Assembly (NCBI RefSeq): GCF_000818395.1
Contig: NZ_JWJG01000028.1
Coordinates: forward strand, 1,076,565-1,140,564
Direction of reading: 5' to 3'
From: Noviherbaspirillum autotrophicum
Lineage (GTDB): Bacteria > Pseudomonadota > Gammaproteobacteria > Burkholderiales > Burkholderiaceae_D
Length of the DNA: 64,000 nt
Within the stretch, counting starts at the first letter, position 1; every line of letters starts with the position of its first letter. The position numbers were made by a program, and so were the translations under genes. The notes beneath the pieces were generated by a model. It was not told where the DNA came from and searched no databases. It saw nothing but the letters and a program-made list of their open reading frames with translations. Shown here piece after piece: positions 54,539 to 63,674 of this stretch.

Positions 54539-55198
54539 TCAATCCACTTCCGTAATCGGATTGCGATCGAGCCGGTAGAGCACGGCAATCAGGCCGACCG
54601 TGGCCGTCACCAGAAACAGCGGGCCGAACAGCCAGAACACCAGCGGCACGGTAATGAAAAACGCGCGCATGCCGATGCTGTACAAGGTGCTCGCCTTATT
54701 CAAGCGCTGCGCAACGTAGTCCGGCGACAAGGGACCTTGCGCCACGGCGGAAGGCAGGCTGATCATGAAGACCACATGGTTGAGCAGGCGCACCGTCAGC
54801 GCAAATGAGAAAAACGCGACGATCAGTACGGTCAGCAGGCACAGAATCTTGACAATCCACCACTGCGACTCTTGCGAACTGACGATGTTGAGCGCGTGCC
54901 AGGTTTTCGCGAGGCTTTCCGCCTGTCCGGACAAGGTGAGCGTCCCCATGATCAAGAGCACGGCCGAGGAAGCCTTGAATGTCGCTGCCATCACATAGTT
55001 GCGCAAGGTTTGCACGGCCAGCACCTCCTTGCTGCCACCTTTCATCACCTCCGCCACCCACAAGCGGCGTGCGCGGCGGTTAATGGCATGTACCGTAAAA
55101 TCGGGCCGGCGGCGCTGGCGGGCGAGCAGGAAGAGATAGTACCCAAGCACCAACAGCACGCTGATGACGATCGCAACTGCATCAGGATGGATATGCAC
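54539..55198 (-). CDS. DUF599 membrane protein
   Basis: 219 residues, four hydrophobic segments (about 8-26, 70-90, 110-135, 180-205). The pattern INRRARRLWVAEVMKGGSKEVLAVQTLRNYVMAATFKASSAVLLIMGTL is the DUF599 core. Inner membrane; function unknown. Lies upstream of fumC on the same strand with a 141-base gap. Confidence 0.85.
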   Translation of the reverse strand: MHIHPDAVAIVISVLLVLGYYLFLLARQRRRPDFTVHAINRRARRLWVAEVMKGGSKEVLAVQTLRNYVMAATFKASSAVLLIMGTLTLSGQAESLAKTWHALNIVSSQESQWWIVKILCLLTVLIVAFFSFALTVRLLNHVVFMISLPSAVAQGPLSPDYVAQRLNKASTLYSIGMRAFFITVPLVFWLFGPLFLVTATVGLIAVLYRLDRNPITEVD

Positions 55199-55404
55199 AA
55201 AGCCTCCGTTCGTTTTTGCATCTTATGTTAACGCGTCGGGAGGAATTCATTGCCATTTCCGCCAAGCTTCGCTTCGCCACGCCGCCAACGTCCCAAGGCT
55301 TTCCTGGCCGAGACTGTAACCGATAGTCATAAGGTCGCATTTGCTCAATATCGGGCATCGGCAAGTGCATTACGATGCCAATTTATTGCCCTCTTCCGTT
55401 GCCG

Positions 55405-56388
55405 ATGGCCGAATATCGTTTCATCACTTCCTGGCAGATTGAAGCGCCGTTGCAGGCGGTATTCGACACCATCCTCGACTCGCTGCACTGGTCCGACTGG
55501 TGGCCCGGCGTCCAAGCGGTCGAACAACTTGACCAAGGCGATGCCAACGGCATCGGCAGCCTGCGCCGGTATACCTGGAAGAGCCTGTTGGGATACGGCC
55601 TGCGCTTCGATGCACGGGCCGTCCGGATCGCGCCGCCGCTAGTGCTTGAAGCGACCGTCGAGGGCGACCTGAAGGGATATGGACGCTGGACGTTTTGCCA
55701 CGATAGGGGCGTTACCACCGTCTGCTACGAATGGGACGTGCACACCACCAGGCACTGGATGAATTGGCTCTCGCCGGTTGCCCGCGGCGTGTTTGTATAC
55801 AACCATCACGTCCTGATGCGGCGCGGCGCGGAGGGGCTGGCGCAATGTCTGCGCGCACGTCTGATTGGCGTGTCGGAGCGCGAGTTGCCGCGCCCCGCCC
55901 GTATCAACAGCGTACTAGGCGACGACACGCCGGTGGACTGGCGCGCAGCGGCGGTAACCGGCGTGCTTGCCGGTATTGTCGCCACGTTTGCCCAACTACT
56001 GCTGTGGTGGGTCGCTTCTTATGCACCGGTCGGCATGCTGCTGCGCGATGCACACCTGGCGGCTGCCATCGTCATGGGGCAAGGCGTCCTGGAGTCGCCT
56101 GCGACATTCGACTGGCGCGTGATGACGGCAGCAACAGTCGTGCATGGTATCTTGTCGATCGCTTACGGACTGCTGCTGGGTCGCATGATTGTGCGCCTGC
56201 CGATGTGCGCGGCCCTTTTGGCTGGCGGCACCTTCGGGCTTTTACTTTTCTACATCAACATGTATGGCTTTACCGCCATATTTCCCTGGTTTTCGGCCAG
56301 TCGCGATTGGATAACGGCATCTGCCCACCTCCTCTTCGGCTTGAGTGGCGCGCTTATCTACAAGTCATTCCATGATCCGGAAACGTAA
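55405..56388 (+). CDS. SRPBCC-domain protein fused to a membrane domain
   Basis: 327 residues from ATG 55405 (ATG 55375 possible). Residues about 1-150 look like an SRPBCC/START-type lipid- or ligand-binding fold (YRFITSWQIEAPLQAVFDTILDSLHWSDWWPGVQAVEQL...). Residues about 185-320 hold four hydrophobic segments (AAAVTGVLAGIVATFAQLLLWW, TAATVVHGILSIAYGLLLGRM, AALLAGGTFGLLLFYINMYGF, SAHLLFGLSGALIYK). The fusion is unusual. It overlaps the following binding-protein gene by 17 bases. Confidence 0.75.
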   Translation: MAEYRFITSWQIEAPLQAVFDTILDSLHWSDWWPGVQAVEQLDQGDANGIGSLRRYTWKSLLGYGLRFDARAVRIAPPLVLEATVEGDLKGYGRWTFCHDRGVTTVCYEWDVHTTRHWMNWLSPVARGVFVYNHHVLMRRGAEGLAQCLRARLIGVSERELPRPARINSVLGDDTPVDWRAAAVTGVLAGIVATFAQLLLWWVASYAPVGMLLRDAHLAAAIVMGQGVLESPATFDWRVMTAATVVHGILSIAYGLLLGRMIVRLPMCAALLAGGTFGLLLFYINMYGFTAIFPWFSASRDWITASAHLLFGLSGALIYKSFHDPET

Positions 56389-57199
56389 GTCGCAAAACAA
56401 TGCGAGGGAATTCCCTTTGCCGCAGCCAATGCACGGCATGCTCTTGCTGGCCATCTTGCTGGGAGCGTGGTGTATGGATGCCTCGGGCACGGTAACGGAA
56501 CTTTATACAGCGCCTCAGGAATTTTCTGAACCGAAGTTTATTTTGCGCCAGCAAGACGGTCGTACGGTGGTCGAGGGCCTTTGTGTCGACATCATGCATG
56601 CCATCGAACGCACCGATCCTCACATCCGGTTCGTGCTCGGCCCGCCCCCGCAATCGCTGGCCCGCATTGAGGCGAGCTTGGTTGCGGGAGAATTGCACGT
56701 CGCGTGCGGCTTCTTGCGAACCGGGAAGCGCGAACACGCGCTGCACTACATCGAGCCGCCACTGTTTTCAACGGACTTTTACATGGCAGTACGCGCGGAT
56801 GATGATGTCGCGGTGCGAAACTGGGAGGATGTGCGCCGGCTTGGAGAAGATGCCGTCATTCTTGCCAAATATGCATGTGCGCCGGCCCTCAGCAGCGTGG
56901 AGGGCTTGAAAACGGATTTCAGCGCCAAGGATACGAAAACCAATATCCAGAAATTACTGGCCGGTCGCGGTCGCTTCTTTTTTCACCGCTCGCCCGGCAT
57001 CGAAGCAGCCATTCGGGATGCCGGCGCACAGGGTAAGGTCAAAATACTGCCTGTCGTAATGTCTCGCCAGCCGCTTTACATGGTGCTATCCAAAGCCGTT
57101 CCGGCCCATGCGGCGACGAGAATACAAACAGCGATTATCCGGCTGGAAGCGAACGGAGAACTCGCCAAGCTGTTTGCCAAGTGGCGCGCCGATGATTGA
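56372..57199 (+). CDS. Periplasmic solute-binding protein, family 3-like
   Basis: 275 residues. Signal peptide near residues 19-38 after a basic N-terminus (MIRKRKSQNN). Type-2 periplasmic binding fold: VEGLCVDIMHAIERTDPHIRFV, ACGFLRTGKREHALHYIEPPLF, FYMAVRADDDV and a C-terminal helical MVLSKAVPAHAATRIQTAIIRLEANGELAKLFAKW. No permease gene nearby. Translationally coupled to the SRPBCC-membrane gene, so the two may act together. Confidence 0.78.
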   Translation: MIRKRKSQNNAREFPLPQPMHGMLLLAILLGAWCMDASGTVTELYTAPQEFSEPKFILRQQDGRTVVEGLCVDIMHAIERTDPHIRFVLGPPPQSLARIEASLVAGELHVACGFLRTGKREHALHYIEPPLFSTDFYMAVRADDDVAVRNWEDVRRLGEDAVILAKYACAPALSSVEGLKTDFSAKDTKTNIQKLLAGRGRFFFHRSPGIEAAIRDAGAQGKVKILPVVMSRQPLYMVLSKAVPAHAATRIQTAIIRLEANGELAKLFAKWRADD

Positions 57200-57222
57200 A
57201 GCGCCAGACGTGAAATGCGCGC

Positions 57223-57564
57223 TTACGCCTTCTTTTCCTGCGGTTCGGGTAACAAGCAGGCATCCACAATTTGCAAATCGTTGTCTTTTGCGAAATTAAT
57301 GACAAAGTGGTACGCCATCGGTTCGACATCGCGCAAGGCTTCGTTGACGACGACTGACTTCACGCCGCCCAGCACGGTCGGCCGGACATAGGGAGAGTAC
57401 TGCAAATGAGCATGACGCCCGCCGGAGCCTTCCGGGCGAAAGCAGGACATGACCCCGCACAACCGCTCCGCCCAATCGCTCGGGCGGAACTGCCGGCCGT
57501 CGCTGGTCAGGCCCTGAATGAAAAACTCGCGAGCGAGTGTCTTGCGGTCAATGGAATCGGCCAT
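57223..57564 (-). CDS. DUF3579 protein
   Basis: 113 residues. KTLAREFFIQGLTSDGRQFRPSDWAERLCGVMSCFRP is the DUF3579 hallmark, then YVRPTVLGGVKSVVVNEALRDVEPMAYHFVINFAKDNDLQIVDAC. A small soluble protein common in betaproteobacteria, function unknown. Confidence 0.85.
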   Translation of the reverse strand: MADSIDRKTLAREFFIQGLTSDGRQFRPSDWAERLCGVMSCFRPEGSGGRHAHLQYSPYVRPTVLGGVKSVVVNEALRDVEPMAYHFVINFAKDNDLQIVDACLLPEPQEKKA

Positions 57565-57926
57565 GTGTGCGGCTTGTCTCTATAGCGGTTGCTACCTCGA
57601 CCCGGTTACCCCCTGCAAGCGGTGCAGCCGGCCTGAATTACTGGGCGCCATTATGCAGCGCCAAGCTTTCAGAATTCTTGCATATTATATCTTATAGAAG
57701 AGTTGATGTGAAACAACATTTCGCAATGTGAAATATTGGCAAGATAATGGGTCAACCGGGAGAACAAAAGCACACGGCAGCCCATTTCTCCAGTAAAGCA
57801 CATCAATGAAAAATTGCGAAGAATGCCGCACTTTGGCGCATCTGCATGACGGCGGCCTCTTTCATGTAGAAATGGATGTGCGCCGTAAAATTCCGGCACA
57901 CCTGGTCGAAAGAAAGCCGGAGGCCG
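57565..57926. other. 362-base intergenic region with direct repeat
   Basis: AT-rich around 57670-57760. ATGTGAAA occurs at 57706-57713 and again at 57726-57733, exactly 20 bases apart, in the promoter region of the DUF3579 gene. A short reading frame at 57669-57899 (minus) has no family features and is not called. Confidence 0.4.
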
Positions 57927-58883
57927 TCAGCCGAGCCAGACCGCGAACGACAGCAACAGGAGCATTAACATCCACAACAGGAGTGCGCGCCAGACTAACC
58001 CGACGGTGCTTTGCAGAGCGCGCACGGTTGCCTCTTCGCCCGGAGGCGCATCCACCTCCAGCGCAACGGCATCGATCACTGCAGCATCCGCCGCCGGAAT
58101 CGCCGCTGCGCTTTGCGTGGCCGTGCCCAAGCGCAATCCCATTGCGCCGCCGCCAGCGGCCAGGATGATGCCGATCGCCTCGTCCTGCCAGCGGTGCGCA
58201 AAATTGCGCCATGCGTAAATCGCGTCTTCAAAATTGCCGACGATGGCAAATGCAATGGCCGTCAATCGCGCCGGAATCCAGTCGATCCAGTAAAACGCCC
58301 TCGCGGCAAATCGCCCGAAGGGCTCGTTCCGCAAGTGCTCCGGCTCGTTCCACGCACGCGCCAGGTATTCGGCCACGCGGTACATAATGGCGCATGCTGG
58401 GCCAAGTGGCATCAAGAACCAGAAGAACACCCCGAACACGTTGCGGTGGGTGGTCACGAGCGCATTTTCCACGGCAATCCGGGAAATGTCGTTAGCACTC
58501 ATCGCTGCGGTATCCTGCCCTGTCCATTCGGCCAGCAAGCGGCGCGCGGCCAGTTCGTCGCCGCTGTTCAACGCCAGCTGAATCGAGGTGAAGTAATGGC
58601 TGTAATGACGGAAGCCGAGCGTCAGATAGACGACCAGAATATTCCATGCCAGCGCCGCGAACGGACTGATCCGCACGCACAGCCAGTACACCAGCGCCGT
58701 CGGCAGCATCATGGCCAGCATCATCATGATCCATGCGGTGCGGCCGTGCGCCTCCTGTCCCGCATTGAAGCTGGCTTCCATCCGCGCCGCGAGCTGCTTG
58801 ATAGCGCCGTACAGGGGATTGTCGGCACGCAGCGGCTTGAGTTGTTCGATCAGCAGGGCACAAAGAATGGAAAGAAAGGTCAT
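57927..58883 (-). CDS. CobD/CbiB family membrane protein
   Basis: 318 residues. MTFLSILCALLIEQLKPLR start, several membrane segments, LGFRHYSHYFTSIQLALNSGDELAARRLLAEWTGQDTAAMSANDISRIAVENALVTTHRNVFGVFFWF, typical of the proteobacterial CobD/CbiB-like family related to adenosylcobinamide-phosphate synthase and AmpE. No other cobalamin genes nearby, so cobalamin synthesis is uncertain. Confidence 0.87.
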   Translation of the reverse strand: MTFLSILCALLIEQLKPLRADNPLYGAIKQLAARMEASFNAGQEAHGRTAWIMMMLAMMLPTALVYWLCVRISPFAALAWNILVVYLTLGFRHYSHYFTSIQLALNSGDELAARRLLAEWTGQDTAAMSANDISRIAVENALVTTHRNVFGVFFWFLMPLGPACAIMYRVAEYLARAWNEPEHLRNEPFGRFAARAFYWIDWIPARLTAIAFAIVGNFEDAIYAWRNFAHRWQDEAIGIILAAGGGAMGLRLGTATQSAAAIPAADAAVIDAVALEVDAPPGEEATVRALQSTVGLVWRALLLWMLMLLLLSFAVWLG

Positions 58884-58961
58884 CAGACAGCCTTATAACG
58901 TATTACGCATACGATAACGCAGCACAACACGAGAATCAAACCCGGGACAGGAAAACGGGCG

Positions 58962-59651
58962 TTACGCCCTCAGAAAATGAAACAGATTGCGCAGCATGCC
59001 AGCCGTCGCTCCCCAGATGAAGAACCGTTCGTAGGGCATCGCGTAAAACGTGCGTCGTCCGGCACCGTTAGGCAACTCGATCGCGCGACGCTGATGATTC
59101 ATCCCGTTCATCAGGAAAGCCAGCGGCACCTCGAAAATTTCAGCGACCTCGAACGGATCGGCGCGCAACTCGAATGGCGGCTCCACCAACGACACTACCG
59201 GCGTCACCCTGAATCCCGTACCCGTCACGTAGTCCGGAAGGGTGCCGAGAACTTCAATATGGCGGCGATGCAGCCCGACCTCCTCTTCCGTTTCGCGCAA
59301 GGCGGTCTCGATTGCGGAGGTGTCAACCTCGTCAACCCGGCCGCCCGGCAAACTGACCTGCCCGGCATGATCGTTCAGGTGGGCAGTGCGCTGGGTCAGC
59401 AGCAGCGTCAATCCGCCGTCGCGTGCAATGATAGGCAGCAGCACCGATGCTGGCGTGGGTGCCGTTGTCGCCTTGCGCATCAACTGTTCGTCAGAAACCT
59501 CGGGTTGCCATGGCGGCGGATTGGCAAAATGTGCACGCAAGCCTGGGGCGGTCAGCCGTTGCGGCGGAACCGCCGGCTCGCCGGCAACGGAGTCAATGGG
59601 GAGGATTTCCGGATCGAAGAGCAGCTTGGACAAGACGTTTTCCTGAAGCAA
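58962..59651 (-). CDS. CoA pyrophosphatase (Nudix hydrolase)
   Basis: 229 residues. Nudix box GGRVDEVDTSAIETALRETEEEVGL intact; LLLTQRTAHLNDHAGQVSLPGG precedes it as in the NudL/CoA-diphosphatase family, and YVTGTGFRVTPVVSLV follows. Cleaves CoA and its esters to phosphopantetheine and adenosine diphosphate. The start is unsure: TTG at 59651 or TTG at 59633 with AGGA upstream. Confidence 0.88.
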   Translation of the reverse strand: MLQENVLSKLLFDPEILPIDSVAGEPAVPPQRLTAPGLRAHFANPPPWQPEVSDEQLMRKATTAPTPASVLLPIIARDGGLTLLLTQRTAHLNDHAGQVSLPGGRVDEVDTSAIETALRETEEEVGLHRRHIEVLGTLPDYVTGTGFRVTPVVSLVEPPFELRADPFEVAEIFEVPLAFLMNGMNHQRRAIELPNGAGRRTFYAMPYERFFIWGATAGMLRNLFHFLRA

Positions 59652-59711
59652 ATATGATCAACATTGATTCTAGCGCGAATCCCCCATCCATCCGCGCCAT
59701 GGCTGGAAATG

Positions 59712-59739
59712 AAAAAGGCACCCGGAGGTGCCTTTTCTT
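59712..59739 (-). terminator. Rho-independent terminator of the rpsP operon
   Basis: GGCACC-CGGA-GGTGCC hairpin flanked by five A residues on the left and a T-rich stretch on the right, so it works for minus-strand transcription from rplS; 15 bases after the rplS stop. Confidence 0.88.
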
Positions 59740-59753
59740 TCAACCCGCCGCAA

Positions 59754-60137
59754 TTACTCTGCAGCTTGCGTAGCGACGCGGCGGTTCGGCAGCTTTTCCT
59801 TGATGCGTGCAGCCTTGCCGGAACGATCACGCAGGTAGTACAGCTTGGCGCGACGCACGTCACCGCGACGCTTGACTTCGATCGAAGCGATCAGCGGGGA
59901 ATACAGCTGGAACGTACGCTCCACGCCTTCGCCGGACGAAATCTTGCGAACGATGAAGTTGGAGTTCAGGCCACGGTTACGACGCGCGATCACGACGCCT
60001 TCGTATGCCTGCGCACGCTTGCGGGTGCCTTCAACCACGTTGACGTTGACGACGACGGTATCACCCGGCGCGAAGTCGGGGATGTTTTTGCCCAGGCGGG
60101 CGATTTCTTCTTGCTCGAGTTTCTGGATCAAGTCCAT
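59754..60137 (-). CDS. rplS: 50S ribosomal protein L19
   Basis: 127 residues. [12 protein letters not shown]...[60 protein letters not shown] is the L19 core. It lies at the 30S-50S interface. Last gene of the conserved rpsP-rimM-trmD-rplS operon; a good terminator follows. Confidence 0.98.
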   Translation of the reverse strand: MDLIQKLEQEEIARLGKNIPDFAPGDTVVVNVNVVEGTRKRAQAYEGVVIARRNRGLNSNFIVRKISSGEGVERTFQLYSPLIASIEVKRRGDVRRAKLYYLRDRSGKAARIKEKLPNRRVATQAAE

Positions 60138-60236
60138 TTTTAGCTCCTTGGACCATCATGCCGGCGCTGTATCTGTGTCTGCCCGGTAGAGGATGGGGTT
60201 AAACAAGCGGATGAAACCATCCGCACGGTACTACAA

Positions 60237-60983
60237 CTACAAACTGCTTAAAAACTTTTCATCGGCGCGCGACAGCAGTCCCGCCGCGCGAGCCTGCACA
60301 ATCAGATCCGGCCGCTTGCGTGCAGTCGCTGCCAGCGCCTGCTCGCGCCGCCACTTTTCGATCTCGGCATGATGCCCGCCCAACAGCACCGGCGGTACCG
60401 CCACGCCTTCATATACTTCCGGACGCGTGTAGTGCGGGCAATCGAGCAAGCCGTTGACGAAGCTATCCTCGAGCGCCGAACCTTCGTCGTTCAACACGCC
60501 AGGCAATTGCCTGATCACTGCGTCCATCAGCGCCATTGCTGGCAGCTCGCCACCGGACAGCACAAAATCGCCAATGCTGATTTCCTCATCGACACAGCGA
60601 TCCAGCAAACGCTGGTCAACCGCTTCGTACCGTCCGCATAGTAATATCAGACCCGGCTCAGCCGTCAACTGCATCACGCGCTGATGTGTAAGTGTCTTGC
60701 CTTGCGGCGACAGGTAAATCGTTCGCGGCTGCGCTACTCCCTGCTGCGTCTGGCGCGCCTTGGCAGCATCGATCGCTGCTTCGAGCGGCTTTGCCAACAT
60801 GACCATTCCAGGTCCGCCGCCGTATGGACGATCGTCGACAGTGCGGTAATTGTCAGTGGTGAAATCGCGCGGATTCCACAACGATATCGCGCACTTGTTT
60901 TTTTCGAATGCGCGCCGAGTGATACCCGATTGCGTAATCGCGGCGAACATGTCGGGAAACAGCGTGATGACATCGAATTGCAT
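60237..60983 (-). CDS. trmD: tRNA (guanine-N1)-methyltransferase
   Basis: 248 residues. [27 protein letters not shown] start, [28 protein letters not shown] and [28 protein letters not shown], the trefoil-knot SAM site. Methylates G37 in tRNAs. ATG at 60983 fits the universal start. Confidence 0.97.
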   Translation of the reverse strand: MQFDVITLFPDMFAAITQSGITRRAFEKNKCAISLWNPRDFTTDNYRTVDDRPYGGGPGMVMLAKPLEAAIDAAKARQTQQGVAQPRTIYLSPQGKTLTHQRVMQLTAEPGLILLCGRYEAVDQRLLDRCVDEEISIGDFVLSGGELPAMALMDAVIRQLPGVLNDEGSALEDSFVNGLLDCPHYTRPEVYEGVAVPPVLLGGHHAEIEKWRREQALAATARKRPDLIVQARAAGLLSRADEKFLSSL

Positions 60984-61009
60984 CTCGTTGCCTACCCTAG
61001 AAAATGGGC

Positions 61010-61540
61010 TCAGTAATCCAAGCCCCAGTCCACCGTAATCTTCTTTGCTTCCTGATCCACCGTCTTGACGAACTGGTCGACAAACGGGATCAGCCATTCT
61101 TTCGGCTTGTCGGAACCGGCAACCGGCGCCTGCACCTGCACCTGCAGGATCGCCTGCGCGCCATTATCCATGAGGCCGACGACGCTACCCAAGCTTTCGC
61201 CCTGCAGATTCTCGACTTCCAGGCCGATCAGATCGACCCAGTAAAACTCGTCGTCCGTCAGCACCGGGAAGTGGCTGCGCCGGATTTGCACCGTCGCTCC
61301 CTTAAGCGCTTCTGCGCCATTGCGATCGGCGATGCCAACCAAGCTGGCCACCACGTCATCGCCGTGGTGCTTGGCTTGCATCATGTCAACGTCGTGCAAA
61401 TCGGGCTTATCCAGCCACCACGTCTTTGCATGGAGCATTGCATCCGCATCGGCGGAATAGGGTTTGATTCTTACCCAGCCGTGAATGCCGTAGGCGCCAG
61501 TGACATGACCGACCAGCACCAAGTCATCAGGGACAGTCAT
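61010..61540 (-). CDS. rimM: 16S rRNA processing protein RimM
   Basis: 176 residues from ATG 61540 ([29 protein letters not shown]). A TTG directly after the rpsP stop would add seven residues. C-terminal PRC-type region contains [13 protein letters not shown] and [16 protein letters not shown]. Assists 30S head maturation. Confidence 0.95.
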   Translation of the reverse strand: MTVPDDLVLVGHVTGAYGIHGWVRIKPYSADADAMLHAKTWWLDKPDLHDVDMMQAKHHGDDVVASLVGIADRNGAEALKGATVQIRRSHFPVLTDDEFYWVDLIGLEVENLQGESLGSVVGLMDNGAQAILQVQVQAPVAGSDKPKEWLIPFVDQFVKTVDQEAKKITVDWGLDY

Positions 61541-61561
61541 CCCTGCAGCCTTGCCAGCCAA

Positions 61562-61816
61562 TTAGGCAGCAGCTTTGTTGCCGGCTTCTTTCACCAGACG
61601 GGCAACGGTCGGCGAAAGCTGTGCGCCAACGCCTTGCCAATGAGCCAGACGGTCTTGCGCAATGCGGAAGCCTTCGCTGCTGCCGGCAGCCACCGGGTTG
61701 TAGAAGCCGATACGCTCGATGAAGCGTCCGTCGCGACGGTTACGCGAGTCGGTGGCAACGATGTTGTAGAACGGGCGCTTCTTGGCGCCGGCGCGGGACA
61801 AACGGATAACGACCAT
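61562..61816 (-). CDS. rpsP: 30S ribosomal protein S16
   Basis: 84 residues. [41 protein letters not shown] is the classic S16 start. ATG at 61816, first gene of the operon, 43 bases downstream of a clear -10 box. Confidence 0.98.
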   Translation of the reverse strand: MVVIRLSRAGAKKRPFYNIVATDSRNRRDGRFIERIGFYNPVAAGSSEGFRIAQDRLAHWQGVGAQLSPTVARLVKEAGNKAAA

Positions 61817-61858
61817 AATGTGCTTCCAAAAATTGTTCGAAGACGGAAAAAGCCGGGA

Positions 61859-61888
61859 ATTATAGCCTATTTTTCGCGCATCCTGCAA
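61859..61888 (-). promoter_or_regulatory. Sigma-70 promoter of the rpsP operon
   Basis: On the minus strand TTGCAG (61888-61883) and TATAAT (61864-61859) are separated by 18 bases. The -10 is a perfect consensus and the position suits the rpsP start. Confidence 0.8.
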
Positions 61889-62014
61889 GATTGGTAATGC
61901 ATCACGAATCGCGCCTGAGTTTCGTTGCTTTGCTAGCATCGCTCGTGCACACTATCCACCGTCGCAAGCCGAGCCAACCCGCTCCTAACGCGCCCCATTC
62001 ACAGCAACAATTCA

Positions 62015-62431
62015 ATGCCTACCTTCCAAAAAAACAAGACCATCGCCACCTTCCTCGCCTTCGTTGCAGGCAGCTTGGGAGCGCACCGTTTTTATCTTTA
62101 CAGCAGAAAAGATCCGTGGGGCTGGGCTCATCTGGCATCCGTTCCGCTGGCATTGCTGCTCCGGCAGCTGTCACCCGACCAGCCTCTGCTGTTTGTAGCC
62201 GCCCCGCTAGTCATCTCGGGCCTGGCCGGATTCATCGAAGCACTGGTCATTGGGCTGACCCCGGACGACAAATGGGATGCTCGACATAATGCCGCCTCAG
62301 GACATCACACCGCCTCCGGCTGGCCGCTCGCCATCCTGCTTGTCCTGACGCTGGGCGTTGGCGCCGTTGCATTGATTGCAGCGATTGCGCGGACCTTCGA
62401 CCTGTTATTTACCGGCGGCGCATACGGTTAA
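62015..62431 (+). CDS. TM2-domain-like small membrane protein
   Basis: 138 residues. The N-terminus KNKTIATFLAFVAGSLGAHRFYLYSRKDPWGW matches the TM2 pattern (GxxGxHRFYL). Several hydrophobic segments follow; the C-terminal helix is LAILLVLTLGVGAVALIAAIA. Inner membrane; function unknown. Divergent from rpsP. Confidence 0.8.
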   Translation: MPTFQKNKTIATFLAFVAGSLGAHRFYLYSRKDPWGWAHLASVPLALLLRQLSPDQPLLFVAAPLVISGLAGFIEALVIGLTPDDKWDARHNAASGHHTASGWPLAILLVLTLGVGAVALIAAIARTFDLLFTGGAYG

Positions 62432-62658
62432 CCCGCCCTCAAACACCACATCATCGAAGAGGGGCGGCGATCAAGGCAGGCGCACCTGACCACCAGCCAT
62501 TAATAAATACCCCTCATAATCAGCAATACGGCTGCCAAAAAGATTCAAACGACGACACGGGCATACCGGTGTTCACAGAGCCTGCGTTTGGCCGTCGCAT
62601 CCAGATAGCTTTTGAATCCTCCTCAACGTTGTCATCGTTCAGGGAACGGCGCGGCATG

Positions 62659-62877
62659 TTATAGCGCATGCGCCGCCGGGCGTTCGATAGGCGGGGTTCC
62701 TTCCTTGAACAGTTGCTTGATCTGCTGGCGCAGCTCGGGTGTGTCCTCGTGCTTGTGCACGGACACTGCATGTTGCACGGCAGCCTCGAGCAATTCCTGA
62801 TCGGTATCTGCCGCGATGGCGATAGAGCAATTCAAATCGCTCGGAAATTCGCGGCAATCAATGAATTTGCGGGCCAT
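62659..62877 (-). CDS. DUF1059 protein
   Basis: 72 residues. MARKFIDCREFPSDLNCSIAIAADTDQELLEAAVQHAVSVHKHEDTPELRQQIKQLFKEG is the full DUF1059 pattern with its two conserved cysteines. AAGGAGG precedes the ATG. Function unknown. Confidence 0.88.
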   Translation of the reverse strand: MARKFIDCREFPSDLNCSIAIAADTDQELLEAAVQHAVSVHKHEDTPELRQQIKQLFKEGTPPIERPAAHAL

Positions 62878-63092
62878 GACGAGCCTCCTTGCTATGGCGA
62901 ATGAAGATGAAATTTCAGATAAGAAATGATGCAAGCCTGCGGGAGCAGGCCAAAGTACGGCGACAATGCCGTGTTTTGTTATAGGTAGTCGAGCACAGCG
63001 CCGCAAGAGGGGCAAAGCAACGGGATTTGATGCAGGTCGAACCTTGAAACAAGCGCCGCGCGATGCGGCGGCGCAGACCAAGAAGATATCGG

Positions 63093-63530
63093 CTAGATGG
63101 AAACGCTAGTTGTTTCCAGCAACTGGCATCCATCAATTTTCCAGCTGCTGTCTTCTTCCTGCTGCATCCAGAAAATTGCGAGCCAGACCCGGCTTTCACT
63201 GTCGGTCACGCGCACCACTTGGATCGCGTCGCCATTGACCACTTCCGGATGCGAAAAGATCACGCGCTGGTGACGGTAGATCGGGTTGTACCGCTCTTTC
63301 ATTAGACGCAGGAAATTATCGGGGCTGCCGATCAGCATTCGCTTCTCGGGCGTTGCCTGTTCGAACGCGCTTGCCGCATCGTCCTTTGACAGTGCATCCA
63401 GTTGCGACTGCACCGCTTCATGAATGGCGATCGCGTCAGCAGTCGTAATCCCCTCCACTGCCGCCGCACTGCCCCAGCACGGCACAAGCAGCCCGGCAAG
63501 CAGGCCTGCCATCGCCAAGAAACGTTTCAT
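63093..63530 (-). CDS. DUF4864-like exported protein
   Basis: 145 residues. Signal peptide 1-23. The rest (IHEAVQSQLDALSKDDAASAFEQATPEKRMLIGSPDNFLRLMKERYNPIYRHQRVIFSHPEV...WMQQEEDSSWKIDGCQL) fits DUF4864. AGGAGGGG lies upstream of the ATG. Periplasmic, function unknown. Confidence 0.83.
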   Translation of the reverse strand: MKRFLAMAGLLAGLLVPCWGSAAAVEGITTADAIAIHEAVQSQLDALSKDDAASAFEQATPEKRMLIGSPDNFLRLMKERYNPIYRHQRVIFSHPEVVNGDAIQVVRVTDSESRVWLAIFWMQQEEDSSWKIDGCQLLETTSVSI

Positions 63531-63613
63531 GATCCCCTCCTGATGAGGAACGACAAACGCTTGAACCAGTATATGGCAGATTTAAAAAAGTGCAGGGAGT
63601 TCAGCGGCGCGCC

Positions 63614-63642
63614 AAAAATAAAAAGGCGGCCCTGCGGCCGCC
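63614..63642 (-). terminator. Rho-independent terminator of the acyl-CoA dehydrogenase gene
   Basis: GGCGGCC-CTGC-GGCCGCC stem followed on the minus strand by a T-rich run (TTTTTATTTTT). Located 33 bases after the stop of the gene to its right. Confidence 0.88.
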
Positions 63643-63674
63643 CTTTATACCTGCATTGAAGCGTGCAACCAGGC

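Noticed and set aside
57669..57899. 76-codon minus-strand frame between the DUF3579 and CobD/CbiB-like genes
   Set aside because: No ribosome binding site or recognisable features, and it covers the AT-rich promoter region with the direct repeat.
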